NCBI RefSeq assembly: GCF_027409185.1
Contig: NC_084461.1
Coordinates: 230,234,999-230,298,998, forward strand
Length of the DNA stretch: 64,000 nucleotides
Source of the DNA: Cynocephalus volans
Lineage: Eukaryota; Chordata; Mammalia; Dermoptera; Cynocephalidae
Direction: 5' to 3'
Shown here: positions 32,666 through 44,300 of the stretch, in pieces
Layout of the letters: each line of letters opens with the position of its first letter
Numbering within the stretch: position 1 is the stretch's first letter
The notes under the pieces: model-generated
Databases searched by the model: none
Told to the model about the DNA's origin: nothing
What the model saw: the letters and a program-made list of their open reading frames with translations, nothing else
Made by a program: the position numbers and the translations under genes

Positions 32666-35115
32666 AAAATACCCTGTTAGAAAATCAAGGAAGAGGGAAT
32701 ACTTCTCAAGTCATATTTCATGAAGCAAGTATTTCCCTTTTACCAAAACTAGAAAAGGACATTATAAAAATCAACACATACCAATATCTTTTATAAATAT
32801 AAATTCAAAAAGCTTAAGAATGTTTTAGCAAATAAGCAAAAAGATATAAAGTTGATAAAGCATCATTTCTAGATAGTATATATCCTGTTAATGCAAGATT
32901 GGTTTAATATTAACACATCAAACAGTGTAATTCATCTTGCTGATAGACTCAAAAACAATTAATGCTATTATTTCAGTAAATGCAGAAAAAGTATTCAATA
33001 AAATTCACTTAGATAAAAACCCTCAGTAAACCAGGAGTAAAAGAACTTTCTCAACCTGATTAAAGATATCTATGAAAAAAACTACAGCTAACACTATATG
33101 CAGTGATAAAAGGCTCACACTTTTTACCTAACACCAATAGTAAGGCAAGGATATCTGCTTTCTCTATTCCTACCCATCCAACATTATACTGGAAGTCCTA
33201 GCCAGTAAATGAGGCTAGAAAAAGCAATGAAATGGATTACATTGGAAAGGAAAAAGTGAAACTGCCTTTAGTTGCAAACTGCTTGCTTATGAACATTGAA
33301 ACTCCTATGGTATCCATATATAGGGATCAGAACGAATAAGTTAGTTTATCAAAGTTGAAGATAAAAAATCAATTGTTTTTCTATATACAAGCAATGAACA
33401 ATGCAAAAATTATATTAAAAAAACCCTTCAATTTATAATAGCATGAAAAAAATGTATACTTAGGAATAAATGTAATATAAGATAGTCATGAGTGTACACT
33501 GAAAACTTGAAAACGTTGCAAAAATATTTAAAGAAAGTATAAATAAAGATAATAACATATCACATTTATGGACTGGAAGAGTCAATATGAGTAAGATGGC
33601 AACTTACCTCAAATTGATATGTAGATTAATTGCAATTTTTGTCAAAAAACTTTTTTTGCTGAAATGGACAAGCTTATGAAATTTTAATGAAGAACCAAAC
33701 AACCTACAATAGGTTAAACACTTTTGGAAAAACAAGAAGTAGATTGGAGGACTTATACTACCTGACATGAAGATTTACTTTAAAGGTACAGTAATCTCAG
33801 GAGAGTGGTGCTAGGGTAAAAATAGATATATTGATCAATGGGACAGAATAGAGAGTCCATAAAATACCCCACACTTATATAGCCTATTTGTACCAAAAAT
33901 GTTATGGTAATTTAGGGAGGAGAAGATACTCTTTTCAACAAAGATCCTAAAATAGCTGAATATCTGTTTGAACAAAATGAAACTTGATGCTTATCTTACA
34001 CCACACAAAAAATTTACTTGAAATATATTATAGACCTAAATATAAGACCTAACACTCTAAAACTTGTAGAACATACAACAGGAAAAAATCTCTGTGACTT
34101 TGAGTTAGTTTAAGACTTTTTAAAAAGCTCACAAAAGCATGAAGCATAAAAATGATAAAATTGACTTTATTAAAATCACTTTTCCTCTTTGAATGACACA
34201 GTTAAGAAAATGAAAAGGCAAGCTATAGGCTAAAAGGAAATAGTTGCAAAACATTTTCTGGGTTTTTATCCAGAATTATAAAAAGAACTCTTCCATTGAA
34301 TGGTCAAAAGACTAAAGAAACTGTAGAAGAGAAGATATACCAATGGCTAATAAATACAGGGAAAGATGGTCAACTTCACTGGTCATCAGGAAAATGCAAA
34401 TTAAAATCACAATGAGATACCATTGTAAAACCACTATAAAAGGCTGACCATGCCAAATGTTGGCAATGATGTGGAGCAATTGAAATTCTCATACTTGCTG
34501 GTGGTACTGCAAGATGATACAGCCACTTCAGAAAATAGTATGGCAGTAAGTATTCTACACAGTTAAAAATACACTTACCCTATGCCTCAGAACCCCACTT
34601 CTAGCTATGTACATAAAAGAAATGAAAACACATAGCTACACAAAGACATGTGTATGAATGTTCATAGCAGCATTAGTGATTATAGCCTAAAATTAGAAAC
34701 CCTACCATTTATCAACTTGTAAATGGATAAACAAAATGTGGAATTGTATAATACAGCTCAACAGTAAAAAGATACACAATGTTAATACACAAAGGAAAAT
34801 GAATAATTCCCCAAAACATTATGTTAAGTTTTACAAGTCAAGCACATATAAAAACATATACTGTTTATTTCATTTACATGAAATTCCAGAAAAGGCAAAA
34901 CTATATGCACAGAAATCAAATCGGTGGTTTCCTGGGGATAAAGGGGTGGCAAATAAAGAGCAGGAGGAAACATTTTAGGATTGTATGTTCTATATCTCAA
35001 TCATGCTGGAAGATACTTACTTGCATACGATGACCCAAATTCATCATAGTGAACATTTAAAATGGATGAAATTCTTTATGTGTAAATTATGCTTCAATAA
35101 ATTTGGAAAAAGTCA

Positions 35116-36828
35116 CTATAGGCTCTGTAAAAATATATTGCAATATAAAAATATTATGATCCTATAAGCTTAAGTAAAACAGCATCTTTAAAAGTGATGT
35201 TTCTTTTTTAAACAAAGAAAGAATTATTAAAAACATATTTTGGTGTCCTCAAAAATGTTCAAAGGGCTGTACTGTAATGGGATACAGGAAATCATAATGC
35301 AATAAAAGGCTAATATTGAGGCATATTTGTAAAGGAAACTTGGTTAAAGAAAAAATAGTTCAAGATACCTCATAATGCAACAGTGGAAATAGACAAGGTA
35401 TCATTAGAGTGCTGAATTGACATAATACAAAATAAATTCAGTAATATTGATTACAAACTTAAAAAAAAAATCTGTCCCAGAATAAAGAGGAAAAAGAAAG
35501 AAAGATAAGGTGAATGTTAGATATGAAAGACAGGCATTGGAGATCCAACCTAAGCTTTAGTTGTTCCGAAGGAATAAACGTGAATTCTATGGATAGAAAC
35601 AATTATCAAAGGTAATATAGAAGAAGGTGTCCTTGAACTGAAAGAGAGTCTGATTTTACAATTCAAATGATCTTACTGAGTAGTGGGTGACATTAATGAA
35701 AGAGTCCAACTACTGGTCAGGTTCTGTCAAGCTTTTCATTTTAAGGTGAAAGAAGAAACGCATAATGGCAAAATAAATCAGTTTCAGAAAATGAACTATA
35801 ATCAGGATTATTTTTCTCTTAAATGCTTGTCTTCTTAAATATTTCTTAAACACAAAAAGAAAAGAATTTCTTGCCAAGTTATGTTGTTCCTCATGTGAAA
35901 AGGCTACAATAAGATCTTCTCCTTTATCTTAAAAGATAGCCAATTACTGCTAACCTGTCCTAAAACAAACATGTAATTTAAAGGTGTAATCTAACCTTTC
36001 CAGTCTTGAGGTTTTGCATGAAAGGGCTGAAAGACAACGTGGAAGAACAATATCATAAAATATATGATCTATATATATGGTAATTTTTAAAAAAGTATAG
36101 TTACAAATCTGCCTTCTAAAAATCCAAACTCTTTCTTAACAAAGACAATCTTTACTTTAAATGTAATTATTGTATTCTAATAATCTAGGTCCACAGCCAG
36201 TGATATTTACAACCATAAGTCATGGAAACTGAATGATAAGATGGACACCTGCCATTCCAGATATATGAGAAAACCCTGCTGGTGAATATCAGCCCATTAC
36301 ATCATGCAGAAGAAAATTATCGACTACTAGTAGTAGAGAGATAGAATGAATGGACATATGTGTGCACAAAAATTCTTGTTATGCCTATAAGAACCTGGAA
36401 GTTATTATTTCTTCTTCATTATTAACTGAAAGTTTAATTATGTATTTATAGAATTCAGACTATTAATGAAGTAGAAATATGATTTCTACCTTCCAAACAG
36501 TATAGAATATAAAAGCAAAAGTCTATAAAATAAAGGATGAAACGTGATAGAAATGGCAAGTAAACAGCACACATCATGAAACAAAATCACAAAAATAAGA
36601 ATATATATATATATCAATTATTATAACAAACATAAAGAGATAAATCCTCTCCCCTTTATAAACTCAAATTCTACAATTACGTTAAAGTCATAATCAAGAT
36701 TTGTTATTTTGAATGCTACCATACTAAAATATTAAAAAAGAAAAGATGAAAATTTATAAATTAAATCAACACAGAAAAAATGAAGATGGTCTTATATGGG
36801 AAAATGTGAGTAGCATTACTTTAATTAA
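35116..36828. other. AT-rich unassigned DNA, possibly eroded LINE
   Basis: AT-rich, with runs such as (AT)n at 36600-36613. No frame over about 60 residues in the unique part. It resumes after the L1 insertion at 38582, where an old L1-like text appears by 39040, so it may be part of another old L1; I cannot prove this. Confidence 0.35.
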
Positions 36829-36844
36829 AGTTACAATTAGAATT

Positions 36845-38384
36845 AACCAAGGATGTGAAAAATCTCTATAATGAGAACTACAAACCACTGCTGAGAGAAA
36901 TTAAAGAGGACACAAGAAGATGGAAAGATATCCCATGCTCTTGGATTGGAAGAAACAACATTGTGAAAATGTCCATACTACCAAAGTGATGTACAAATTC
37001 AATGCAATCCCCATCAAAATTCCAATGACACTTTTCTCAGAAATGGAAAAACTATCCAGGCTTTTATATGGAATAACAGAAGACCATGTATAGCCAAAGC
37101 TATGCTGAGCAATAAACAAACAAACAAACAAACAAACAAACAAATAAATAAAGATGGAGGCATAACACTACCTGACTTTAAACTATACTACAAAGCTATA
37201 ATAACCAAAACATTATGGTACTGGCATAAAAACAGACACACTGATCAATGGAATAGAGTAGAGAATCCAGAAATCAACCCACACACCTACAGCCATCTGA
37301 TCTTTGACAAAGCCACCAACCCTATACACTGTGGAAGAGACTGCCTCTTCAGCAAATAGTGCTGGGATAACTGGATATCCATATGGAGGAAAATGAAACT
37401 AGATCCATACCTCTCACCATATACTAAAATCAACTCAAAATGGATTAAAGAATTAAATATACACCCTGAAACAATAAAACTTCTTAAAGAAAACACAGGA
37501 GAAACACTTCAGGAAATAGGACTGGGCACAGACTTCATGAATACGATCCCCAAAGCACAGGCAACTAAAGGAAAAATAAACAAATGGGATTATATCAAAC
37601 TAAAGAGCTTCTGCACAGCAAAAGAAACAATTAGCAGAGTGAAAAGACAACCAAGAGAGTGGGAGGAAATATTTGCAAAATATACATCTGACAAAGGATT
37701 AATATCCAGAATATAAAAGGAACTCAAACAACTTTACGAGGGAAAAACAAGTAACCCAATTAAAAAATGGGCAAAAGAGCTAAATAGGCATTTCTCAAAG
37801 GAAGATATATGAATAGCCAACAGACACACGAAAAAATGCTGAACATTGCTCAGCATTTGGGAAATGCAAATGAAAACCATACTGAGATACCATCTCTCCC
37901 CAGGTAGGATGGCTAATTTCCAAAAGACTGTAAGTGATAAATGCTGGCGAGGTTGCGGAGAAAAAGGAACTCTCTCATACATTGTTGGTGGGACTGCAAA
38001 ATGCTGCAGCCTCTATGGAAAATGGTATGGAGGTTCCTCAAACAATTGCAGATAGATCTACCATATGACCCAGCTATCCCACTGCTGTTAATATGCCCAG
38101 AGGAATGGAAATCATCAAGTCGAAGGTATATCTGTCTTCCAATGTTCATTGCCATACTATTTACAATAGCTAAGAGCTGGAACCTGCCCAGATGCCCATC
38201 ATCAGATGAGTGGATATGGAAAATGTGGTATATCTACACAATGGAATACTACTCTGCTATAAAAAAGAATGAAATACTGCCATTTGCAGCAACATGGATG
38301 CACCTAGAGAGAATTATATTAACTGAAACAAGTCAGGCACAGAAAGAGAAATATCACATGGTCTCACTTATTTGTGGGAGCTAA
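36845..38384 (+). pseudogene. L1 ORF2 C-terminal half, broken
   Basis: Pieces in order: 37102-37359 with '[20 protein letters not shown]', 37393-37716 with '[20 protein letters not shown]' and '[20 protein letters not shown]', and 37941-38384 with '[20 protein letters not shown]' and '[19 protein letters not shown]'. These are the thumb and C-terminal parts of ORF2p; the endonuclease and RT catalytic box are missing through 5' truncation. A few stops and frame changes separate the pieces. A (AAAC)n array at 37110-37152 is translated in frame as repeated NKQT ahead of 'DGGITLP'. Confidence 0.9.
37110..37152 (+). repeat. (AAAC)n array in L1 ORF2
   Basis: Seven or more AAAC units followed by two AAAT units. 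AAAC repeats contain no stop in any forward frame and read as Asn-Lys-Gln-Thr, so this array keeps ORF2 open across it. Compare 28592-28664 and 18010-18029. Confidence 0.95.
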
Positions 38385-38581
38385 AAATAAATAAATAAAT
38401 ACACAAATAAACTGGGGTGGGGGGTGGGAAGAAGACAGAACAATTACAATTCCTTAGAGTTGATATGACAAGCAAACAGATATGAGGTCATTGGGAGCGG
38501 GCGGAGAGGAAAGAGGGGCCACAATAATCAACCACATTGTATATTGAAAACGTAAAATAAAATTTAAAAACAGTTACAATT

Positions 38582-39620
38582 TATAATAAAGTATAAACAG
38601 TTTTATATTTGTATAAAGGAAACATCACACCATAACACAAAGCAAATACAAAGATGTGACATCCATGCAACTGAAGTGACAGAAATTATCGGTTCTCTGT
38701 CTGTGTTCAAGTAAAGGATGGAATATAGAGGCTGTAAACGCTGACACGAATAACCAGGTTGCAACTTTCAAAAAGAGAATATGACTTATTTCAAACATGT
38801 ATAAATATAGCTAACCATACATTAGGCCACTTAAAAATCTACACACCATAGAAATATCATATAGAAATAAACATAAAAACATGAAAGCAAACATAAGTAA
38901 ATAATAAAGAACAGTAACATAAAAATTAAGTATCTTCTCCTTATTAGAAATCATTGACAAATGAAATGCTAACTAAAATCTAGGATTATTTTTTGTTAAA
39001 ACTGTGACAAAGGCTTGATATACTCAATATATAAAAATCTTGCAACAGAAATAGCTACCAACTATAGAAAAGTAAAAACATGATCTGAGCAAATTCTTCT
39101 GAGATGAAATACATATGGCCAAGAATGGCATGGAAGAAAGTTCAACCTCTCCAACAGTCAAAAAAGACATATTGACGTCAGGCAATATTTTCACCTCCCA
39201 AATTTGAAAATATTAAAAATATAATGTTGACGAGGGCAAGGTGAATTGGGCAATGTCATAAATACCTGGAAAGAGTGTAAATTGGTAACATAAAAAGTTT
39301 GTTGGTATCTGCCTTGACAGAGTAATTTTTCTTCTAAGAATATTTCCTAAGAACATTATTGGAGATATACACAAGTAATTTTATGTTGATGTGCTCCTTA
39401 CTTGGCTAAATATAATAATAAAACATGCAAGCAAATTGAATTTCCAACATTGGAAGAATGGTTAAATAATCATATAATTTGTAAAAGGAATATTATCCAG
39501 ACATTAAAATATATATTTTTGGAGAATATTTATAGATGAGGTACAATGTAGGTTAAAACATAGCATGATAAAAATACTGCATGTTTGCTACATGCCATGA
39601 GAGTCACATTTACTTACCCC
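38582..39620 (+). mobile_element. Eroded L1 3' portion (L1M-type)
   Basis: From about 39040 the text follows ancient L1 3' sequence ('aagttcaacctctccaacag', 'aaagagtgtaaattggtaac', 'gaatggttaaataatcatat', 'ataaaaatactgcatgtttg'). Between 38582 and 39040 the match is weak. No coding capacity. Confidence 0.5.
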
Positions 39621-40835
39621 CAGTCCATTTTCTTCCTTTTCACTAGGCATTTATGAAAAGAAACACATTCTTGGAAATTAAAGTTAGATCAAAAGGAAAA
39701 ACAAAAGATGTGCGCAGAAGAGTAGAGCTGTCAACAAAGAATGAGGTAACTTAGGCAGAAAGAAACCTCTCAGAATGCAGCAAATGGGGAAGAAAAGAGA
39801 AGCAGAAGTTGAGACATGGAGGATAAAACCAAAATAAAAGACAGGAAAGAAGAGAATATGGCCAAACAGAATAGTGAAAAAGCATGTATCTTCAAACTGT
39901 AAGCACCTGTGGCTCGAGCAGCATGAATTTAAACATACTCTTTGGTACCTGATCTGGATTTGCCTTTTCTGATCCTTGAAGTTGTCCCCAGATCTACAGG
40001 ATTGTGCTTGTCTATCTGCCCTCAGCTCTCACATCAGCCCCTCATCCTGCACCCAGAGGTTGACCCACTGTGGGGAATGGAGATGCTCAGGTTTGGATCT
40101 TGCACAACAGAACTTCTACTAAACATGCTGTTTCTATGTGCCTTGCTGGTTTCCAGTTCTGGGTATGGGGAACACTCTGTACTGCTCTCACTTTTGTGAT
40201 TTGATTTTTCCCAATGTCCCACCAATCACACTGGGCTGTGACTTTCCTCTTCTCTTTAATTCAGTTGACTGTTTCCATGATTCTTCAGTTTCTCGTCCCA
40301 TGAAGGCATACCCTTTGCTCCTTTATGTTTATGTTTTACATGGCTCGACATTAATTAATTGTTTTCTATTAATTTCTACTAATTTGGTGTAAGGCAGGGA
40401 AGTCTTCAGTGAATGCTGAGCCAGGAATTTTGAAATCAGAAATCCAAGTGTATCTTTTAACACCTCAACCAGTAGAGGATTGATCAGGGAATGCAATGTG
40501 GAAGAGGCTGACTAAGCTGAGTGGGCAAACAGGTACCCTGAGCTCATTCCAGATGCAGTAGACAGGAAACCCAGCCCAGCAGTTCCAGTTTCTTGAGCAA
40601 ATGAGATGCTAAGGTACTGAAGCTTTGATTGCAAATGGCTCTGACATTGGGTGGAATCAAGTCTGTGATGGCAGGCACCCAACATTTTGGTTCAGAGGCT
40701 GGGAAGACAAGAGCAATTGTTGCTATCTGAATGTTGTTCAGATAATCAAGCCTGATTGCAAGCAAAGGCTTGGGAGTCCTGTGATTCCCACCGGATATCA
40801 GACTGAACCTATTAAAAGAGCGGCCTTCTTACAGC
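39621..40835. other. Unassigned DNA
   Basis: No repeat or exon recognised. Frames at 39942-40392 overlap in different phases and have no domain. The block ends at the poly-T that opens the antisense L1. Confidence 0.4.
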
Positions 40836-42464
40836 TTCTTTCTTTTTTTTTTATTGTGGTAAAGAACACATACCATGAAATCCACTCTCTTAAATTTTCA
40901 GGGTTAGAATACAGTGTCATTAGTTATGCACATTGTGCAGCAGATCTCTAGAACTGTTTCATCTTGCATGACTGAAATGTTATATCCTTTGAACAGCTAC
41001 TCCCTAGTTACCCCTATCTCCAGCCCCTGGCAACCGTCATTCTATTTCCTGCTTCTATGAATTTGACTATTTTACATAGCTCATATAAGAGGAATCACTT
41101 AGTATTTTCCTCTGTAATGGGCTTATTTCACTTAACATATGTCTTCAAGGTTCATGCATACTGTAGCATTTGATGGGATTTTCTTATTTTTTAAAGTTGT
41201 GCAGAATCCCACCATATTTAGATAACTACATTTTCTTTACCCAGTCATCCATCAATGGACATTTAGATTGTTTCATCCTTTTAGTGATTGTGAATAATGT
41301 TGCAATGAACATAGGAGTGCAAATAATTTTTTAAGATCCCGGTTTCAGTTCTTTTGGATAAATACCCAGAAGTGTGATTGTTGTATCTTACGGTAGTTTT
41401 ATTTTTGATTTTTGAAGAACCTCCATACTGTTTTCCACCGCAACTGCACCATTTTACATTTCTACCTGCAATGCACAATGGTTCTAGTTTCTCCACGTTT
41501 TCACTAACACTATTTTCTCTCTTCTTTCTTTCTCGAGCCATCCTGATAGATATGAGGTGACATCTCCTCGTGGTTTTGATTTGTATTTACCTGATGCCCA
41601 GTGATGCTGATCATCTTTTCATAAATCTATTGGCCATTTGTGTGCCTTCCTTGGAGAAATATCTATTCAAGTCCTTTGCCCATTTTTTAATCAAGTTATT
41701 TGTTTTGTTTGTTTTGCTATTGAGTTGTATTAGTTTCTTATATATTTTGGAAATTAACCTCTTAGATATAGCTGGCAAATATTTTCTCCTATTTCGTAAG
41801 TTGACTTTTTACTCTATTGATGGTTTCCTTTGCTACACAAGAAATGTTTGAATTTGATGTCCCACTTGTCTATTTTTGCTTTTGTTGTCTGTGTTTTTGG
41901 TAGTCATATCCAAGAAATCATTGCCAACACACCAATGTTACGAAGCTTTTCCCCTATGTTTTCCTTGAGGAGTTTTATGGTTTCTGGTCTTATGTCTTTA
42001 ATTCATTTTGAGCTGATATTTGTGTATGGTGTAAGAGAAGGGTCCAATTTTATTCTTTTGCATGTGGATATCCAATTTTTCCAAGACCGTTTGCTGAAGG
42101 GACTATACTTTCATCACTGGATGGTCTTGGCACTCTTTTTGAAGATTACTTGACCATATATGTATGGCTTTATTTATGGGCTTTTTGTTCTGCTTCATTG
42201 GTCTATATGTCTGTCTTTATGCCAGTACCATACTGTTTTGATTACTATAGCTTTGCAATATGTTTTGAAGTCAGGATATGTGAGGCCTATGACTTTGTTC
42301 TTCCTTCTCAAGAACATTTTGGCTATTCAGGTTCCTTTGTGTTTCCACATAAATTTTGGGAATTTTTTCTATTTCTGCAAAAAATGACATTGGAATTCTG
42401 ATAGGGATGTATTGAATCTGTAGACTTCTTTGGGTATTTTAAAAATATTAAGTTTTTTAAGAAG

Positions 42465-44300
42465 TTTGGTGGGGAGATCCAATCAAGATGGCAGAATAGA
42501 TGGTCCACAGCGCCCCTCTCTCCCACAAATCAACCAAATTTACAACTTTAAAAATGTAACATCAGCCAAGCTGGGGCTGCTGGAGCTCAGGGGAAGAGGA
42601 GAGACCTACAGAGTTTATGAAGGCAGGAGAAACTATGATGAGAGAAAGAAAAAGCTGCTCTGAGCATTTCGGGCTGCAGCTGCTTTAAGGCTCAAGGTGA
42701 TAAGTGCATGGAGCAGGAGCCGGCAGAAGCGCAGCTCTGCCCTCCAGATGGAGTTACTTGGAGGCAGCAGGAGAGAAGAGGGGCTTGGTGGCCCCCAGGA
42801 CAGCAAGACCACTAATAGGTTTCACATGGACCCACGCAGGAGTGAGGAGCCAGAACAATTGAAAAAAGGGAGCCACTCAGAGGCCGGTGAGTCATCGCAA
42901 GGGATGGGTGCAGGGCCCGCGTCCCATGGGAAGTGTTTGCAGCATGGGTGGTGGGGGAGACAGGCCCACCAGGGGATCACTGGGGCACAGCAAGGACAGC
43001 TGATCTGCCCCCCCCCACAATCAGCACAGGACCACTCAGAGGAGACTGGTCGGGAATGCAGAACTGCATAGGGTGCAGTTTGGTGAAAAAAACTCAGGCC
43101 CAGATCAGAGATTCTACACAACACAGATCCAATGGGTCTCTGGAGAGCCGGAAATACCTATAAGGTCCACCATTAAACCTTGAGCTGCACAAAAAGCCTT
43201 CCCTAGGGAAACAGCAGCAAAATAGCAATTTAAACAACCACACAGCTCAAGTGCTGGTTCCCATAGGAAGTTCTCCCATGTTAGAAGCAAAGGACAAAAA
43301 ATTAGTTCCGGCCCAGGCACACCACCAGCACCTTGGGGCCTGCCTGGGAACTGGAGGCTTGGATCTGGGGACCAGACCCCACTCCCACTTCCAGGAAAAC
43401 TGCACCAGTGCCTTGGGCCCACCATGGGGATCTGAAGGATGGAGAAGGGGAGTGGACCCCACTCCCATGAGCAGGCACAACACACCAGCACCTTGGGGCC
43501 TGCCCAGGGACCCAAGGCAAGGAGAAGGGGACCAGACATCTCTCCCACAACCAGGCACACTGAGCCAGAACTTCAGGGCCCACCTGGGGATGTGAGGTAT
43601 GGAGAAGGGGACTGGACCTCTCTCCCACAACCAGGCACAGTGCACCAGTGCCTCAGGGCCTGCCTGGAGACCTGAGGCCTGGAGACAGGGACTGGACCTC
43701 TCTCCCACAACCAGGCATACCAAGCCAGCACCTCAGGGCCCACCCATGGTCCTGGGTCATGGAGAAGGGGACCAAACACACCCCACAACCAGGCATACCG
43801 CCAGTGCCAAGGAGCATGCCAAAAGCAGCACCTCCACATGGGTGGCCCACCAAAGCCACCACAATAATCATGGCTGCTGCAAAAGTGGCTAGATGCCACA
43901 GTAGATGGTTCGCCAGCCACTGGAGTGCATTCACACAAGAAGAGTCACCAGCAGAGACAAAGAAAAGAAGAGGATGTCTCTTTCCACAAAACCCATTTCA
44001 GAGTGACAGAAGAAGCATCCGCTCTATGATAATATTGGGGACCTGATCACATCTCTCAGCATTGGACAGATCATCTAGGCAACAAGTGAACAGAGTAACC
44101 ATTATCCTTTCAGAAGAAAAGAAGAAATCTAGGACTATTAGAGGGGGCAGAGGGGGAGGGTGGACAAGGGGCATAAAGAATAATTATGATTTGTAACAAT
44201 GTATATGCTAGTAATATTGATTTAGTCAACAGATCTCAATGTTCAACCCCCAAAATATGTACATTCGATTTTGATTCAATAAATAAAAAAATTAAATCTT
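42465..44300 (+). mobile_element. Internally deleted L1 derivative (5' UTR + short EN piece + 3' tail)
   Basis: The left end 'ggggagatccaatcaagatg' followed by 'gcagaatagatggtc' is a typical L1 5' terminus. A GC-rich 5' UTR follows with an 80-bp tandem repeat (43290-43830). There is no ORF1. At 44025-44098 a piece of about 70 bp ('cagcattggacagatcatct') is homologous to ORF2 endonuclease sequence at 44694-44768. It is followed at 44100-44300 by an L1-type 3' end with a G-rich tract and 'gattcaataaataaaaaaat'. The result looks like a non-autonomous L1 deletion derivative. The overlapping Pro/Gly-rich frames inside it are by-products of GC-rich repeats. Confidence 0.7.
43290..43830 (+). repeat. 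80-bp tandem repeat in L1 5' UTR, about 6.5 units
   Basis: The phrase 'ccag(c/t)(a/g)cc(t)(t/c)(g/a)gggcc' recurs with starts at 43326, 43406, 43486, 43566, 43646, 43726 and 43802: six intervals, five of exactly 80 bp and the last of 76 bp. Units share 'tctcccacaaccaggcaca' and 'ggagaaggggac'. The regular length points to array growth by unequal exchange or replication slippage of a defined monomer. Confidence 0.92.

Larger units (their letters stand above)
25700..35115 (+). mobile_element. Very old L1 (L1M/HAL1-like), nested landing pad
   Basis: Eroded ORF1-like text starts near 25700 and can be followed at 26220-27190 (for example 'cactacaagaaatgataaaa' and 'tgatacaagatggaaatttgg'). The intergenic part and ORF2 start lie at 27610-28130 ('ggcagagattttcagaatgg'), ORF2 resumes at 30146-30428, 30797-30818, 31260-32040 and 32666-34400, and the 3' UTR ends at about 35115 with 'gtgtaaattatgcttcaata'. 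The pieces are collinear with one L1 once the later insertions are removed. All frames are destroyed. Left end uncertain. Confidence 0.75.
36839..38571 (+). mobile_element. 5'-truncated L1 with 10-bp target-site duplication
   Basis: 'agttacaatt' at 36829-36838 recurs at 38572-38581 immediately after the A-rich tail, giving a target-site duplication. The element starts in the 3' half of ORF2 ('ggatgtgaaaaatctctata'), ends with ORF2 stop at 38382-38384, a G-rich 3' UTR tract at 38412-38429 and 'aaaataaaatttaaaaa'. About 1.73 kb. Long open pieces (107 and 147 residues) show it is among the younger copies here. Confidence 0.92.

Noticed and set aside
43290..43830. CRISPR-like array of evenly spaced repeats
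   Set aside because: The 80-bp units are contiguous with no distinct spacers, and the setting is mammalian L1 5' UTR.
42690..43900. Gene promoter CpG island
   Set aside because: The region is GC-rich but CG dinucleotides are sparse, and the sequence is explained by an L1 5' UTR.
43247..43938. Several long overlapping minus- and plus-strand frames, Pro/Gly/Trp-rich, up to 158 residues
   Set aside because: All six frames stay open because of the GC-rich 80-bp tandem repeat. They follow the repeat, not a protein family, and lie in an L1 5' UTR.
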